DNA of 64,000 nt from Pseudomonas gozinkensis (GTDB lineage Bacteria; Pseudomonadota; Gammaproteobacteria; Pseudomonadales; Pseudomonadaceae): positions 5,537,501 to 5,601,500 of the forward strand of contig NZ_CP062253.1 of assembly GCF_014863585.1 (NCBI RefSeq). Reading direction: 5' to 3'. A program made the translations under genes and the position numbers. The notes under the pieces are model-generated. The model did not search any database. It saw only the letters and a program-made list of their open reading frames with translations, and was not told the origin of the DNA. Within the stretch, counting starts at the first letter, position 1. Each line of letters begins with the position of its first letter. Positions 38,966-48,229 of the stretch are shown here, one piece after another.

Positions 38966-39009
38966 CATGCAAATTGCATGACCGGTGATTTAACTGCATG
39001 CAACTTGCA
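38966..39009 (-). promoter_or_regulatory. Tandem palindromes, possible enhancer for the sigma-54 promoter
   Basis: TGCAA-N-TTGCA occurs twice, at 38968-38978 (within the 15-bp palindrome CATGCAAATTGCATG) and at 38999-39009. Centres are 31 bp apart, about three helical turns, and lie about 98 and 129 bp upstream of the predicted start. Confidence 0.6.
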
Positions 39010-39071
39010 GACTGCAGATAACGGCTTAAGGCCATGATTCCAGAAGTTTTTCACATCAATAGACTCTGCAA

Positions 39072-39100
39072 AAAAAACCCCGCCGATGCGGCGGGGCTTG
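39072..39100 (-). terminator. pilA terminator
   Basis: The GCCCCGCC/GGCGGGGC stem lies about 20 bp after the pilA stop, followed on the minus strand by T7. Confidence 0.88.
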
Positions 39101-39117
39101 TTGTCAGGTGGACTGGA

Positions 39118-39534
39118 TCATGCACCCGTGCATTGTTTAGGCAGATACTCCTGAGCGGCAGTACTGGTGCAGCTCCAGCCATTGGTCGCGTCACGGGTCA
39201 AGGTAATGGTTTTACTCAGCACCGGTGCCGGCGCGTTGACCAATGTGCACACAATGGTCCCGGCACCGGTGGATGCTGTGCCAGTAACGGCCAACGTGCA
39301 GTTACTGGTAGCGGCAGCACCGCCAGGCCCGGTATTGGCCGTGGTGGGTGCGGTACCGGCATTGATGACATCCTCATACGGGATTTTCATTGCCGAGATT
39401 TCGGCCAGCCCCGCCGTCACCTTCGACCGCGCCTGATATTTGGAGTACTGCGGCAGCGCCACAGTCGCGAGAATACCGATGATCGCCACAACGATCAGCA
39501 GCTCGATCAGAGTGAAACCTTGTTGGTTCTTCAT
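39118..39534 (-). CDS. pilA: Type IV major pilin PilA
   Basis: 138 residues from the ATG at 39534, eight bases after GGAG; a GTG six bases further upstream would give a non-canonical leader. The class IIIa prepilin leader MKNQQG is cut by PilD before F ([24 protein letters not shown]), with Glu at +5. The C-terminal disulfide loop is framed by WSC and KQC. A second cysteine pair (NC, VC) occurs mid-protein. It is divergent from pilBCD. Confidence 0.95.
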   Translation of the reverse strand: MKNQQGFTLIELLIVVAIIGILATVALPQYSKYQARSKVTAGLAEISAMKIPYEDVINAGTAPTTANTGPGGAAATSNCTLAVTGTASTGAGTIVCTLVNAPAPVLSKTITLTRDATNGWSCTSTAAQEYLPKQCTGA

Positions 39535-39583
39535 AGACACGCTCCATGCATGAGTCGGAATCTCATGATCTGAACAGGACTGA

Positions 39584-39598
39584 GCACAGCCCGTGCCA
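39584..39598 (-). promoter_or_regulatory. Sigma-54 promoter of pilA
   Basis: Minus-strand TGGCACGGGCTGTGC has the -24 and -12 elements at correct spacing, about 50 bp upstream of the pilA ATG. pilA is classically activated by PilR with RpoN; pilS-pilR are at 57.4-60.3 kb. Confidence 0.85.
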
Positions 39599-39702
39599 AA
39601 CGGCTACAGCCCTGTTCCGCTGGACTTAATCCGGTAGTCATGCCGATTCCTACAACCCGCAACCGCACTATCTGACACTTTTTGTCACCTGCACCCCGCG
39701 TG

Positions 39703-39732
39703 TTTGGCGCTGTCACTTGACTAGGCTATAAG
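39703..39732 (+). promoter_or_regulatory. Possible pilB promoter
   Basis: TATAAG (39727-39732) is a good -10, with a weak TTTGGC 18 bp upstream, about 30 bp before the pilB ATG. Tentative. Confidence 0.35.
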
Positions 39733-39760
39733 TCATGAACGGCAAGCACGTGGAAACCCC

Positions 39761-41461
39761 ATGAATGACATCGCTCTGAGCGGTCTGGCCAAACAACTGG
39801 TCCAGGCCGAACTGCTCACGGAAAAGAGTGCCCAGCAAGCCTGGCAACAGGCGCAGCGCAATCGCCTGTCGCTGGTCAGCTATCTGGTACAGAACAAACT
39901 GGTAAAGAGCGCGCAGGTCGCCGAGATTGCCTCGGAGCACTTCGGCATGGCGTTCCTCGACCTCAACTGCCTCGACAAGGAAACCCAGCCAAAGGGCCTG
40001 GTCAGTGAAAAACTGGTACGCCAGCACCACGCCCTGCCCCTCTGGCGGCGCGGCAACAAACTGTTCGTGGGGATCTCCGACCCGAGCAATCATCAGGCGA
40101 TCAATGACATTCAGTTCAGCACGGGGCTGAGCACCGAAGCCATTCTGGTCGAGGACGACAAGCTCACCGACGCCATCGAAAAATTCTTCGACACCCACGC
40201 CACCGGCCTGGAGGAAATGGCGGATGTCGATCTCGACGGGCTGGATATCGAATCGGTTGAAGACGGCAAGCAGGACACCCTCGGCGGGGTCGATGCGGAC
40301 GATGCCCCGGTGGTGCGCTTCGTGCACAAGATGCTGCTGGACGCGATCAAGAGCGGCTCGTCCGACCTGCACTTCGAGCCTTATGAAAAGAACTACCGGG
40401 TGCGGGTGCGCACCGACGGCATTCTGCGGGAGGTGGCCAAACCGCCGATTCAGCTCGCCGGGCGCATCGCCGCGCGCCTGAAGGTCATGGCGAGCCTCGA
40501 CATTTCCGAACGACGCAAACCCCAGGACGGGCGGATCAAGATGCGTCTGTCGAAGAGCAAGTCGATCGACTTTCGGGTCAACACCCTGCCCACGCTCTGG
40601 GGCGAGAAAGTGGTGATGCGGATCCTCGACCCCTCCAGCGCCCAGATCGGCATCGATGCCCTCGGTTACGAGCCGGAGCAGAAAGACCTGTACATGGCCG
40701 CCCTCAAACAGCCGCAAGGCATGATTCTGGTGACCGGCCCCACCGGCTCGGGCAAAACCGTGTCGCTGTACACCGGGCTGAACATCCTCAACACCGTCGA
40801 CATCAACATCTCCACTGCCGAAGACCCGGTGGAAATCAACATGGAAGGCATCAACCAGGTCAACGTCAATCCACGCCAGGGGATGGACTTTGCCCAGGCG
40901 CTGCGCTCGTTCCTGCGTCAGGACCCGGACGTGATCATGGTCGGCGAGATCCGCGACATCGAAACCGCCGAAATCGCGATCAAGGCCGCCCAGACCGGGC
41001 ACCTCGTGCTGTCCACCCTGCACACCAACAGCGCGGCGGAAACCCTAACCCGCCTGCACAACATGGGCATTCCCGGTTTCAACATCGCGACCTCGGTGAG
41101 CCTGATCATTGCCCAGCGCCTGGCGCGAAAACTCTGCAGCCATTGCAAGAAACCCATCGAAATCCCTCGCGAAACCCTGATCAAGGAAGGTTTCCCCGAG
41201 GAACGCATCGGCCATTTCACGATCTATGAGCCCGCCGGTTGCGATCACTGCAACGGCGGGTACAAGGGTCGCGTGGGAATTTATGAAGTGGTGAAGAACA
41301 CCCCCGAACTGCAACGGCTGATCATGGCCGAAGGCAACTCACTGGAAATCGATACCCAGATGCGCCGGGACGGCTTCAACGACCTGCGCACTTCGGGCCT
41401 GATAAAGGCCATGCAAGGCATTACCAGCCTTGAAGAAATCAACCGGGTCACCAAGGACTGA
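39761..41461 (+). CDS. pilB: Type IV pilus extension ATPase PilB
   Basis: 566 residues. A GspE/PilB N-terminal domain (about 1-150) precedes the hexameric ATPase with Walker A GPTGSGKT (about 325-332), the Asp box (STAEDPVEI), Walker B RQDPDVIMVGEIRD and the tetracysteine zinc site (CSHC...CDHC). It powers pilin polymerisation at the inner-membrane base. pilC begins 2 bp after the stop. Confidence 0.97.
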   Translation: MNDIALSGLAKQLVQAELLTEKSAQQAWQQAQRNRLSLVSYLVQNKLVKSAQVAEIASEHFGMAFLDLNCLDKETQPKGLVSEKLVRQHHALPLWRRGNKLFVGISDPSNHQAINDIQFSTGLSTEAILVEDDKLTDAIEKFFDTHATGLEEMADVDLDGLDIESVEDGKQDTLGGVDADDAPVVRFVHKMLLDAIKSGSSDLHFEPYEKNYRVRVRTDGILREVAKPPIQLAGRIAARLKVMASLDISERRKPQDGRIKMRLSKSKSIDFRVNTLPTLWGEKVVMRILDPSSAQIGIDALGYEPEQKDLYMAALKQPQGMILVTGPTGSGKTVSLYTGLNILNTVDINISTAEDPVEINMEGINQVNVNPRQGMDFAQALRSFLRQDPDVIMVGEIRDIETAEIAIKAAQTGHLVLSTLHTNSAAETLTRLHNMGIPGFNIATSVSLIIAQRLARKLCSHCKKPIEIPRETLIKEGFPEERIGHFTIYEPAGCDHCNGGYKGRVGIYEVVKNTPELQRLIMAEGNSLEIDTQMRRDGFNDLRTSGLIKAMQGITSLEEINRVTKD

Positions 41462-41463
41462 AC

Positions 41464-42681
41464 ATGGCGGTCAAGGCAGCGAAAATCAGCGTCTACGCCT
41501 GGGAAGGCACGGACCGCAAAGGCAGCAAGGTGACCGGCGAGTTGAGCGGCCAGAACCCCGCGCTGATCAAGGCGCAATTACGCAAGCAGGGCATCAACCC
41601 CGGCAAGGTGCGCAAGAAATCCGCCTCGCTGCTGAGCTTCGGCAAGCGCATCAAGGCCCAGGACATTGCCCTGTTCACCCGGCAGATGGCGACCATGATG
41701 AAGGCCGGCGTGCCGCTGCTGCAGTCGTTCGACATCATTGGCGAGGGCTTCGAAAACCCGGCAATGAGCAAGCTGGTGGACGAGGTGAAACAGGAGGTCG
41801 CCGCCGGCAACAGCTTCGCCGCCGCGCTGCGCAAGAAGCCGCAATATTTCGATGAGCTGTACTGCAACCTGGTGGATGCCGGCGAGCAATCCGGCGCCCT
41901 CGACACTCTGCTGGAACGGGTCGCGACCTACAAGGAAAAGAGCGAAAGCCTCAAGGCCAAGATCAAGAAGGCCATGACCTATCCGGCCGCCGTAGTGCTG
42001 GTGGCGGCGGTGGTCACCGGGATTCTGCTGGTCAAGGTGGTGCCGCAGTTCCAGTCGGTGTTCTCCGGCTTCGGTGCCGAACTGCCGGCCTTCACGCTGA
42101 TGGTCATCAGCCTGTCCGAGTTCATGCAGCAATGGTGGTGGGCAATTCTCGGAGCGCTGGTGGCCGGTTTTTTCGGCACCCGCCATGCCCTGAAAAAATC
42201 CCAGGCCTTGCGCGACCGGCGTGATGCCTGGTTTCTCAAGCTGCCGCTGGTGGGCACATTGATGTACAAATCCGCCGTGGCACGTTTTGCCCGGACCCTG
42301 TCGACCACCTTCGCGGCCGGCGTGCCCTTGGTGGAGGCGCTGGACTCGGTAGCCGGAGCCACCGGCAACGTGGTGTTCAAGCGCGCCGTGCTGCGCATCC
42401 GCCAGGACGTTTCCACCGGCATGCAGCTGAATTTCTCGATGCGCTCCACGGGTATCTTTCCGAACATGGCGGTGCAGATGACCGCCATCGGCGAAGAATC
42501 CGGCGCACTGGACGAGATGCTCGACAAGGTCGCGGGTTTCTATGAGGACGAGGTGGACAACATGGTCGACAACCTCACCAGTCTGATGGAACCGTTCATC
42601 ATGGTGGTGCTCGGGGTGATCGTCGGTGGTCTGGTGGTGGCGATGTACCTGCCGATCTTCCAACTCGGCTCAGCGATCTGA
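41464..42681 (+). CDS. pilC: Type IV pilus inner-membrane platform PilC
   Basis: 405 residues with two GspF-type cytoplasmic domains (about 70-190 and 275-395) and three transmembrane helices. Typical motifs are FTRQMATMMKAGVPLLQ and its repeat FARTLSTTFAAGVPLVEAL. It couples PilB rotation to pilin insertion. The next gene, pilD, starts 1 bp after the stop. Confidence 0.97.
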   Translation: MAVKAAKISVYAWEGTDRKGSKVTGELSGQNPALIKAQLRKQGINPGKVRKKSASLLSFGKRIKAQDIALFTRQMATMMKAGVPLLQSFDIIGEGFENPAMSKLVDEVKQEVAAGNSFAAALRKKPQYFDELYCNLVDAGEQSGALDTLLERVATYKEKSESLKAKIKKAMTYPAAVVLVAAVVTGILLVKVVPQFQSVFSGFGAELPAFTLMVISLSEFMQQWWWAILGALVAGFFGTRHALKKSQALRDRRDAWFLKLPLVGTLMYKSAVARFARTLSTTFAAGVPLVEALDSVAGATGNVVFKRAVLRIRQDVSTGMQLNFSMRSTGIFPNMAVQMTAIGEESGALDEMLDKVAGFYEDEVDNMVDNLTSLMEPFIMVVLGVIVGGLVVAMYLPIFQLGSAI

Positions 42682-42682
42682 C

Positions 42683-43555
42683 ATGCCTATCGACGAACTC
42701 TTCAGTCTCTATCCGCTGGCCTTTGTTTTCACCGCCCTGCTGCTCGGGCTGGTGGTCGGCAGTTTTCTCAACGTGTTGATCTGGCGCCTGCCGAAAATGC
42801 TCGAGCGTGAATGGCGCCAGCAGGCTCACGATGTGCTGGGGCTGCCCGGGGAGGCGCCGTTGCCCACCTACAACCTGATGCTGCCGCACTCGCAATGCCC
42901 GCACTGTGGCCACCGGATCCGCGCGTGGGAAAATATTCCCGTGTTGAGTTACGTATTCCTGCGCGGGCGTTGTTCAGGTTGCAGCGCAGCGATCAGCAAG
43001 CGTTACCCGCTGACCGAACTGGCCTGCGGCCTGCTCTCGGCGTTCATCGCCTGGCATCTGGGTTTCGGCTGGCAGGCGTGCCTGCTGATCGTGCTGACCT
43101 GGGGCCTGTTGGCCATGAGCCTGATCGACACCGAGCATCAATTGCTGCCCGATGTACTGGTGCTGCCGCTGCTGTGGCTGGGGCTGATCGTCAACAGCTT
43201 CGAGCTGTTCGTTCCGCTGCACGATGCCCTGTGGGGCGCGGTGCTGGGCTACATGGCGCTGTGGTCGGTGTTCTGGCTGTTCAAGCTGATCACCGGCAAG
43301 GACGGCATCGGTCACGGCGATTTCAAACTGCTGGCATTGCTTGGGGCCTGGGGCGGCTGGCAGATTCTGCCGCTGACCATCCTGTTGTCCTCGCTGGTGG
43401 GCGCCGTGCTCGGGGTGATTTTGCTCAAGCTGCGCGACCAGAAAACCTCGACGCCAATCCCCTTCGGCCCGTATCTGGCAATTGCCGGCTGGATTGCCTT
43501 GCTCTGGGGTGGTCAAATAACCGGCTTCTATTGGCAGTTTGTCGGTTTGAAATGA
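42683..43555 (+). CDS. pilD: Prepilin peptidase/N-methyltransferase PilD
   Basis: 290 residues. The cytoplasmic methyltransferase loop contains the CPHC...CSGC tetracysteine motif (about 72-102). The aspartyl protease residues are in [12 protein letters not shown] and the GxGD-type [18 protein letters not shown]. It cleaves and methylates PilA, PilE and type II secretion pseudopilins. Multiple membrane helices are present. The stop overlaps the coaE start by four bases. Confidence 0.96.
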   Translation: MPIDELFSLYPLAFVFTALLLGLVVGSFLNVLIWRLPKMLEREWRQQAHDVLGLPGEAPLPTYNLMLPHSQCPHCGHRIRAWENIPVLSYVFLRGRCSGCSAAISKRYPLTELACGLLSAFIAWHLGFGWQACLLIVLTWGLLAMSLIDTEHQLLPDVLVLPLLWLGLIVNSFELFVPLHDALWGAVLGYMALWSVFWLFKLITGKDGIGHGDFKLLALLGAWGGWQILPLTILLSSLVGAVLGVILLKLRDQKTSTPIPFGPYLAIAGWIALLWGGQITGFYWQFVGLK

Positions 43556-44175
43556 ATAACCCTGTGGAAAAACCCTGGATTCTCGGCCTGACCGGCGGCA
43601 TCGGCAGCGGCAAAAGCGCCGCCGCCCAGCACTTCATCGATCTTGGCATTCACGTGGTGGACGCCGATCACGCGGCGCGCTGGGTGGTCGAGCCGGGCCG
43701 CCCGGCGCTGGCGAAGATCGCCGAACACTTCGGCCCCGATGTGTTGCAGGCCGACGGCACGCTGGATCGTGCAGCCCTGCGCAAACTGATCTTTGAGGTA
43801 CCGGAGCAACGGCGCTGGCTCGAAGCCTTGCTGCATCCGCTGATCGCCGAGGAAATCGCCCATCACCTGGCGCTGGCACAATCGCCTTACGCGATTCTGG
43901 TCTCGCCGCTGCTGATCGAATCCGGGCAATACGCGATGACTCAGCGAATCCTGGTGATCGACGCCCCGCAACAATTGCAGATCGAACGCACCTTGCAGCG
44001 TGACCAGACCAGCGAACAGCAGGTCCAGGCGATCCTCAAGGCCCAGTCCAGCCGCGAAGACCGCGTCAGCCGTGCCGACGACGTGGTGGTCAACGACCGC
44101 GACCTCGCCTGGCTGCACAGCGAGGTCGAGCGCCTGCATCACTTTTACCTGACTTTATCCGGAGGCCAATCATGA
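43552..44175 (+). CDS. coaE: Dephospho-CoA kinase
   Basis: 207 residues. It phosphorylates dephospho-CoA, the last step of CoA synthesis. The P-loop [11 protein letters not shown] is at about 10-20, followed by [12 protein letters not shown] and LLHPLIAEE. It is fused by overlap into the pilBCD-coaE-yacG transcription unit, a conserved arrangement in Gammaproteobacteria. Confidence 0.96.
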   Translation: MNNPVEKPWILGLTGGIGSGKSAAAQHFIDLGIHVVDADHAARWVVEPGRPALAKIAEHFGPDVLQADGTLDRAALRKLIFEVPEQRRWLEALLHPLIAEEIAHHLALAQSPYAILVSPLLIESGQYAMTQRILVIDAPQQLQIERTLQRDQTSEQQVQAILKAQSSREDRVSRADDVVVNDRDLAWLHSEVERLHHFYLTLSGGQS

Positions 44176-44372
44176 GCCAGACCCCAACCGTCAACTGCCC
44201 GACTTGCGGCGCGCCCGTGGAATTCACCCCCGAAAACAAATACCGTCCGTTCTGCTCGGACCGCTGCAAACTGATCGACCTCGGCGCCTGGGCGTCGGAA
44301 GAGCACAAGATTCCGGTGGCCCCGGATGCCGAGGACGAACTGTTTTCCGGCGATTTCGACCCGCGTCACTGA
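44172..44372 (+). CDS. yacG: DNA gyrase inhibitor YacG
   Basis: 66 residues. A zinc finger (CPTCGAP and [14 protein letters not shown]) plus an acidic tail define YacG, which binds GyrB and inhibits gyrase in E. coli. It overlaps the coaE stop by four bases. Confidence 0.95.
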   Translation: MSQTPTVNCPTCGAPVEFTPENKYRPFCSDRCKLIDLGAWASEEHKIPVAPDAEDELFSGDFDPRH

Positions 44373-44378
44373 TTCCGC

Positions 44379-44594
44379 TCAGGGCCGCATGAAGCCGTAG
44401 TCCTGATCGTCGTCGAGGTTTTCCGCCAGAAAGCGCAACTCGTCGGCCAGGTCTTCGGCGTTGCGCACCGCCTTGCTCTGCTGCACCACCGCACTGAGCA
44501 AGGCACGCAGGCTCAGGCCCGGATCGAACCCCACCTCCTGCGCCATCTCCAGACTCTGCCGGGTTTCCTGCCTCGCCCACTCGTACACGCTCAT
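44379..44594 (-). CDS. Conserved hypothetical small protein
   Basis: 71 residues, predicted soluble and helical, with an acidic C-terminus (ENLDDDQDYGFMRP). No recognised domain. It lies 65 bp after the permease-like gene on the same strand, in a place where I recall a conserved small ORF in other pseudomonads. Its stop is 7 bp from the yacG stop. Confidence 0.7.
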   Translation of the reverse strand: MSVYEWARQETRQSLEMAQEVGFDPGLSLRALLSAVVQQSKAVRNAEDLADELRFLAENLDDDQDYGFMRP

Positions 44595-44659
44595 GCCGCT
44601 GCTCCTGAAGGGATTTGGCCGAGCATGAAATGCCGCACGCCGGGTGGATTTGATGTGGA

Positions 44660-45349
44660 TCAAGACTTGGGATCGTCGTCCTTCCACGGCGCCGAAAGGT
44701 AGCGGGTGCGGTTGAAGGTCTCCAGCCACTCCGGGCAAAACACCACCAAGGCGCTGACGACCATGCCGTTGATGAAGGCTTCGGGAAAAATCAGCAGCCA
44801 CAGGTAACCGATGAAATCCTCCAGCCATTCGGGCATGGCGAAGAGGCCGTCGTACCAGAGCAACGTCAGGCTCAGCGTCAGGCAGAACAACGCCGACAGC
44901 GCGGCGGCGAAAAAGCCGGAACAGAAGATGTACACGAACGGATTGCGCGGCTGGGCGCGCTCGACCAGGATCGCCACACACTCGGTAATCAACACCGGCA
45001 ACAGAATCAGCAAGGCGCCGTTGACCCCGACAGCCACCAGATCCTGACGCCCCAGCAGCACCAGTCCCAGTTGCGCCACCAGTCCGCCGAGGATCGCCAG
45101 CGGCCAGTCCAGCAGCAGCGTCACCGCCGTCATGCCGATGAAGTGGTAAGACACCCCGGTGTCGAAATCCCTGCGCACCAGCCACAGCAGAAACAACGCG
45201 AACACTGTGCCGAACAGCAAGTGCTGACGGCGGCTGTCGCTGAACAGTTCGACCCACGGTGCGCGGACAATTGCCCAGAGCAGCACCGGCAAGTAAATCA
45301 GCCAGCCGACCGTCAGGCTCGCCGATGACAACAGTTCTGCACCGATCAT
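44660..45349 (-). CDS. ECF-type/COG3235 family membrane permease
   Basis: 229 residues from the ATG at 45349, with six or seven hydrophobic helices. Features such as VSYHFIGMTAVTLLLDWPLAILGG near residue 67 and FPEAFINGMVVSALVVF near 190 fit proteins annotated as energy-coupling factor transporter permeases (CbiM-like), possible metal or vitamin importers. No ATPase or other ECF component is adjacent, so the substrate and even transport function are open. Confidence 0.75.
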   Translation of the reverse strand: MIGAELLSSASLTVGWLIYLPVLLWAIVRAPWVELFSDSRRQHLLFGTVFALFLLWLVRRDFDTGVSYHFIGMTAVTLLLDWPLAILGGLVAQLGLVLLGRQDLVAVGVNGALLILLPVLITECVAILVERAQPRNPFVYIFCSGFFAAALSALFCLTLSLTLLWYDGLFAMPEWLEDFIGYLWLLIFPEAFINGMVVSALVVFCPEWLETFNRTRYLSAPWKDDDPKS

Positions 45350-45482
45350 GATCCCATCACCTTCATTCGCACCGCAGACTCCTTTGATTGGCGCTCCTGC
45401 GGCGAAGTCTACACCTGCACGGCAGGAGATCTGCCGATGCAAAGCTTTCTGCTTGTCGCAATTGAACGCTAAGCTTGGGCCT

Positions 45483-46109
45483 ATGGATGACTCAGATTAT
45501 TTACGCCTGCTGACCATCGCGGCCGAGCAAGCCAACGCATTCCTGTCCAATGCCCGCAAATGGGAGCGTGAGCGTTGGGTCTGCCAGCGCCTGCTGCAAG
45601 GCTTGAATATTCCTTATCGCGCCGACGAATTCGCGCCCGCCGGTGAGCCGCCGGACGTGTTGTTTCGCGACGCCAACTTCGAAGTGTTTTTCGTCCTCGA
45701 CGAGGGCCGTCGGCTCAACGACGAATGGCGCGATGAGCTGCAACGGCGGCGCAGTGCGTTTTCCCTCAGCCAACTGGTGCGCCGCGAGGCCAAGCCGCGG
45801 CGGATTCCGGCCAATGAATTTCTGCTGAGACTGGCGCCGACCTTGCGCAAGAAAGCGCACAACTACAAGGAACGCGGGATGGACCTGGGCGAGCTGGACA
45901 TCATTGCCTTCGCCAGCCTGAAGCGCGAAGTGCTCGACCTGAACAGCCACTTTCCGCCACCCACCGAATACCTGCGTCAGGGCTGGCGTTCGCTGTCGCT
46001 GGTCGGGCCGACCTTTGCGCGGGTGCTGTTCGCCCACCCCGATGCCCCGGATTTTCTGCGCGGCAACCTGGGACGCAGCATCGTGTTCGATGTCGGGATC
46101 AGCCTGTGA
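45483..46109 (+). CDS. DUF1780 protein
   Basis: 208 residues, soluble. The family is recognised from LLTIAAEQANAFLSNARKWERERWVCQRLLQGL and FEVFFVLDEGRRLNDEWRDEL. Its fold resembles endonuclease-like proteins in structural databases as far as I recall, but no function is established. The stop overlaps the GTG start of the MOSC gene, indicating coupling. Confidence 0.82.
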   Translation: MDDSDYLRLLTIAAEQANAFLSNARKWERERWVCQRLLQGLNIPYRADEFAPAGEPPDVLFRDANFEVFFVLDEGRRLNDEWRDELQRRRSAFSLSQLVRREAKPRRIPANEFLLRLAPTLRKKAHNYKERGMDLGELDIIAFASLKREVLDLNSHFPPPTEYLRQGWRSLSLVGPTFARVLFAHPDAPDFLRGNLGRSIVFDVGISL

Positions 46110-46633
46110 CGCCACTTCAACAATTGATTGCCGATGTCCCGCAGACCGGATGCGTGCGCTGGATTGGCGTGCGCCCCGAGTCACGGGGGCCGATGCTCGC
46201 GCTCGATGCCGTGGAGGCGCGGCTTGAAGCCGGGCTCACCGGCGATCACGCGCGGCCCGGTGTGCGCAATGCGCGGCAGGTGACGCTGATTCAGTGGGAA
46301 CATCTGGCTGTCATCAGCGGCTTGATGGGCCGGTCGGCCGAACAACCGGTCACGCCTGAAGATCTGCGGCGCAATCTCGTTATAAGCGGGATCAACTTGT
46401 TCAGCCTCAAGGGGCGGCGCTTTCGCATTGGCCAGGCGATTTTCGAAACCACAGGCTGGTGCCAGCCGTGTGCGCGTCTGCAAAACAACCTTGGCCCCGG
46501 AACGTTCCAGGCCGTGCGCGGGCATGGCGGAATCACCGCGCGAGTGTTACAAAGCGGGATCATTCGCCTCGGGGACAGTGTGTCTGTCGAACCGGTCCCG
46601 GACAGTGGCTATGCTGCGTTCAATCCCGGTTGA
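46106..46633 (+). CDS. MOSC-domain protein
   Basis: 175 residues starting at GTG 46106, overlapping the previous TGA. The MOSC core includes RRNLVISGINLFSLKGRRFRIG and the conserved cysteine region TTGWCQPCARLQ; MOSC domains handle sulfur or bind molybdenum cofactor, as in YiiM and mARC. It probably acts in sulfur transfer or reduction of N-hydroxylated compounds; the substrate is unknown. Confidence 0.85.
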   Translation: MTPLQQLIADVPQTGCVRWIGVRPESRGPMLALDAVEARLEAGLTGDHARPGVRNARQVTLIQWEHLAVISGLMGRSAEQPVTPEDLRRNLVISGINLFSLKGRRFRIGQAIFETTGWCQPCARLQNNLGPGTFQAVRGHGGITARVLQSGIIRLGDSVSVEPVPDSGYAAFNPG

Positions 46634-46684
46634 AATCCGCTGTAGCGTGTTCTCATTCAGTAACGTCTACCTGACGAGGCCTTT

Positions 46685-46858
46685 ATGACCAGCCGCCTGA
46701 ACCCCGAAGACCAGAAGCATGTCGAAGAGTACCTGCAGTTGTCCCAACACCGTGTCGAGCGCCGGCCATTCCGGCCGTGGATGCTCCTGGTGCTGGTGCT
46801 GGCAGTGACCATTGGTCTGGGCCTGTTGAGCCGATTTATCAGTTACCTGACGCTATGA
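46685..46858 (+). CDS. DUF3094 small membrane protein
   Basis: 57 residues: a charged N-terminus (NPEDQKHVEEYLQ), one transmembrane helix (about 33-49, MLLVLVLAVTIGLGLL) and a short tail. It is a Pseudomonas-type DUF3094 protein of unknown function, 52 bp downstream of the MOSC gene and 63 bp upstream of ndh. Confidence 0.8.
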   Translation: MTSRLNPEDQKHVEEYLQLSQHRVERRPFRPWMLLVLVLAVTIGLGLLSRFISYLTL

Positions 46859-46921
46859 GCTGCATCGCGCTCGCTCGGTTAGCTGTACCGATTTCCTTTA
46901 AAAACCTTGCGAGCTATTCCT

Positions 46922-48220
46922 ATGTCCCATCGTATTGTCATTGTCGGCGGCGGCGCCGGCGGTCTGGAGTTGGCTACCCGTCTGGGTAAGACTCTGGGCA
47001 AACGCGGTACCGCCAGCATCATGCTGGTCGACGCGAACCTCACGCACATCTGGAAACCGCTGCTGCACGAAGTGGCCGCCGGATCGCTGAACTCTTCCGA
47101 GGACGAACTCAACTATGTCGCCCAGGCCAAATGGAACCACTTCGAGTTTCAGCTGGGGCGCATGAGCGGGCTCGACCGTGAGCAGAAGAAGATCCAGCTG
47201 GCTGCCACCTACGACGAAAACGGCGTTGAGCTGGTCCCGGCGCGGGAAGTGCCCTACGACTCGCTGGTGATCGCGGTCGGCAGCACCACCAACGATTTCG
47301 GCACCCAGGGCGCCGCGCAGCACTGCCTGTTCCTCGACACCCGCAAACAGGCCGAGCGCTTCCACCAGCAACTGCTCAATCACTATCTGCGCGCGCACGC
47401 CGGGCAAACCGATGTGGTCCAGCAGATCAGCGTGGCCATCGTCGGCGCCGGCGCCACAGGCGTCGAACTGGCGGCCGAGCTGCACAACGCCGCCCATGAA
47501 CTGGCGGCTTACGGCCTGGACCGGATCAAACCGGAAAACATGCACATCACCCTGATCGAAGCCGGGCCACGGGTGCTGCCAGCCCTGCCGGAGCGCATCA
47601 GCGGGCCGGTGCACAAGACTCTGGAGAAACTCGGAGTCAACGTGATGACCAACGCCTCGGTCAGCCAGGTCACCGCCGACAGCCTGATCACCGCCGACGG
47701 CAACGAGATCAAGGCCAGCCTGAAAGTCTGGGCCGCCGGGATCCGCGCACCGGGTTTCCTCAAGGACATCGATGGCCTGGAAACCAACCGCATCAACCAG
47801 CTGCAAGTGCTGCCGACGTTGCAGACCACCCGGGACGAAAACATCTTCGCCTTCGGTGACTGCGCCGCGTGCCCGCAACCGGGCTCCGATCGCAACGTTC
47901 CGCCACGGGCCCAGGCTGCTCACCAACAGGCGTCGTTGCTGGCCAAGTCGCTGAAACTGCGCATCGAAGGCAAGACCTTGCCGGAGTACAAATACACCGA
48001 CTACGGCTCGCTGATTTCGCTGTCGCGTTTTTCGGCTGTGGGTAACTTGATGGGCAACCTGACCGGCAGTGTGATGCTTGAGGGCTGGCTGGCGCGGATG
48101 TTTTACGTGTCGCTGTACCGCATGCACCAGATGGCGCTATACGGGCCGTTCCGCACAGCGATGCTGATGCTGGGCAGCAAGATCGGACGCGGCACCGAGC
48201 CACGCCTGAAGCTGCACTGA
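46922..48220 (+). CDS. ndh: Type II NADH dehydrogenase (NDH-2)
   Basis: 432 residues. Two Rossmann folds: FAD-binding IVGGGAGGLE (6-15) and NADH-binding IVGAGATGVELAAEL (about 178-192), with the FAD motif ENIFAFGDCAACP near 310. The C-terminal amphipathic stretch fits membrane attachment. It passes electrons from NADH to ubiquinone without proton pumping. The ATG at 46922 is chosen over an upstream codon. Confidence 0.93.
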   Translation: MSHRIVIVGGGAGGLELATRLGKTLGKRGTASIMLVDANLTHIWKPLLHEVAAGSLNSSEDELNYVAQAKWNHFEFQLGRMSGLDREQKKIQLAATYDENGVELVPAREVPYDSLVIAVGSTTNDFGTQGAAQHCLFLDTRKQAERFHQQLLNHYLRAHAGQTDVVQQISVAIVGAGATGVELAAELHNAAHELAAYGLDRIKPENMHITLIEAGPRVLPALPERISGPVHKTLEKLGVNVMTNASVSQVTADSLITADGNEIKASLKVWAAGIRAPGFLKDIDGLETNRINQLQVLPTLQTTRDENIFAFGDCAACPQPGSDRNVPPRAQAAHQQASLLAKSLKLRIEGKTLPEYKYTDYGSLISLSRFSAVGNLMGNLTGSVMLEGWLARMFYVSLYRMHQMALYGPFRTAMLMLGSKIGRGTEPRLKLH

Positions 48221-48229
48221 TGTAACACT

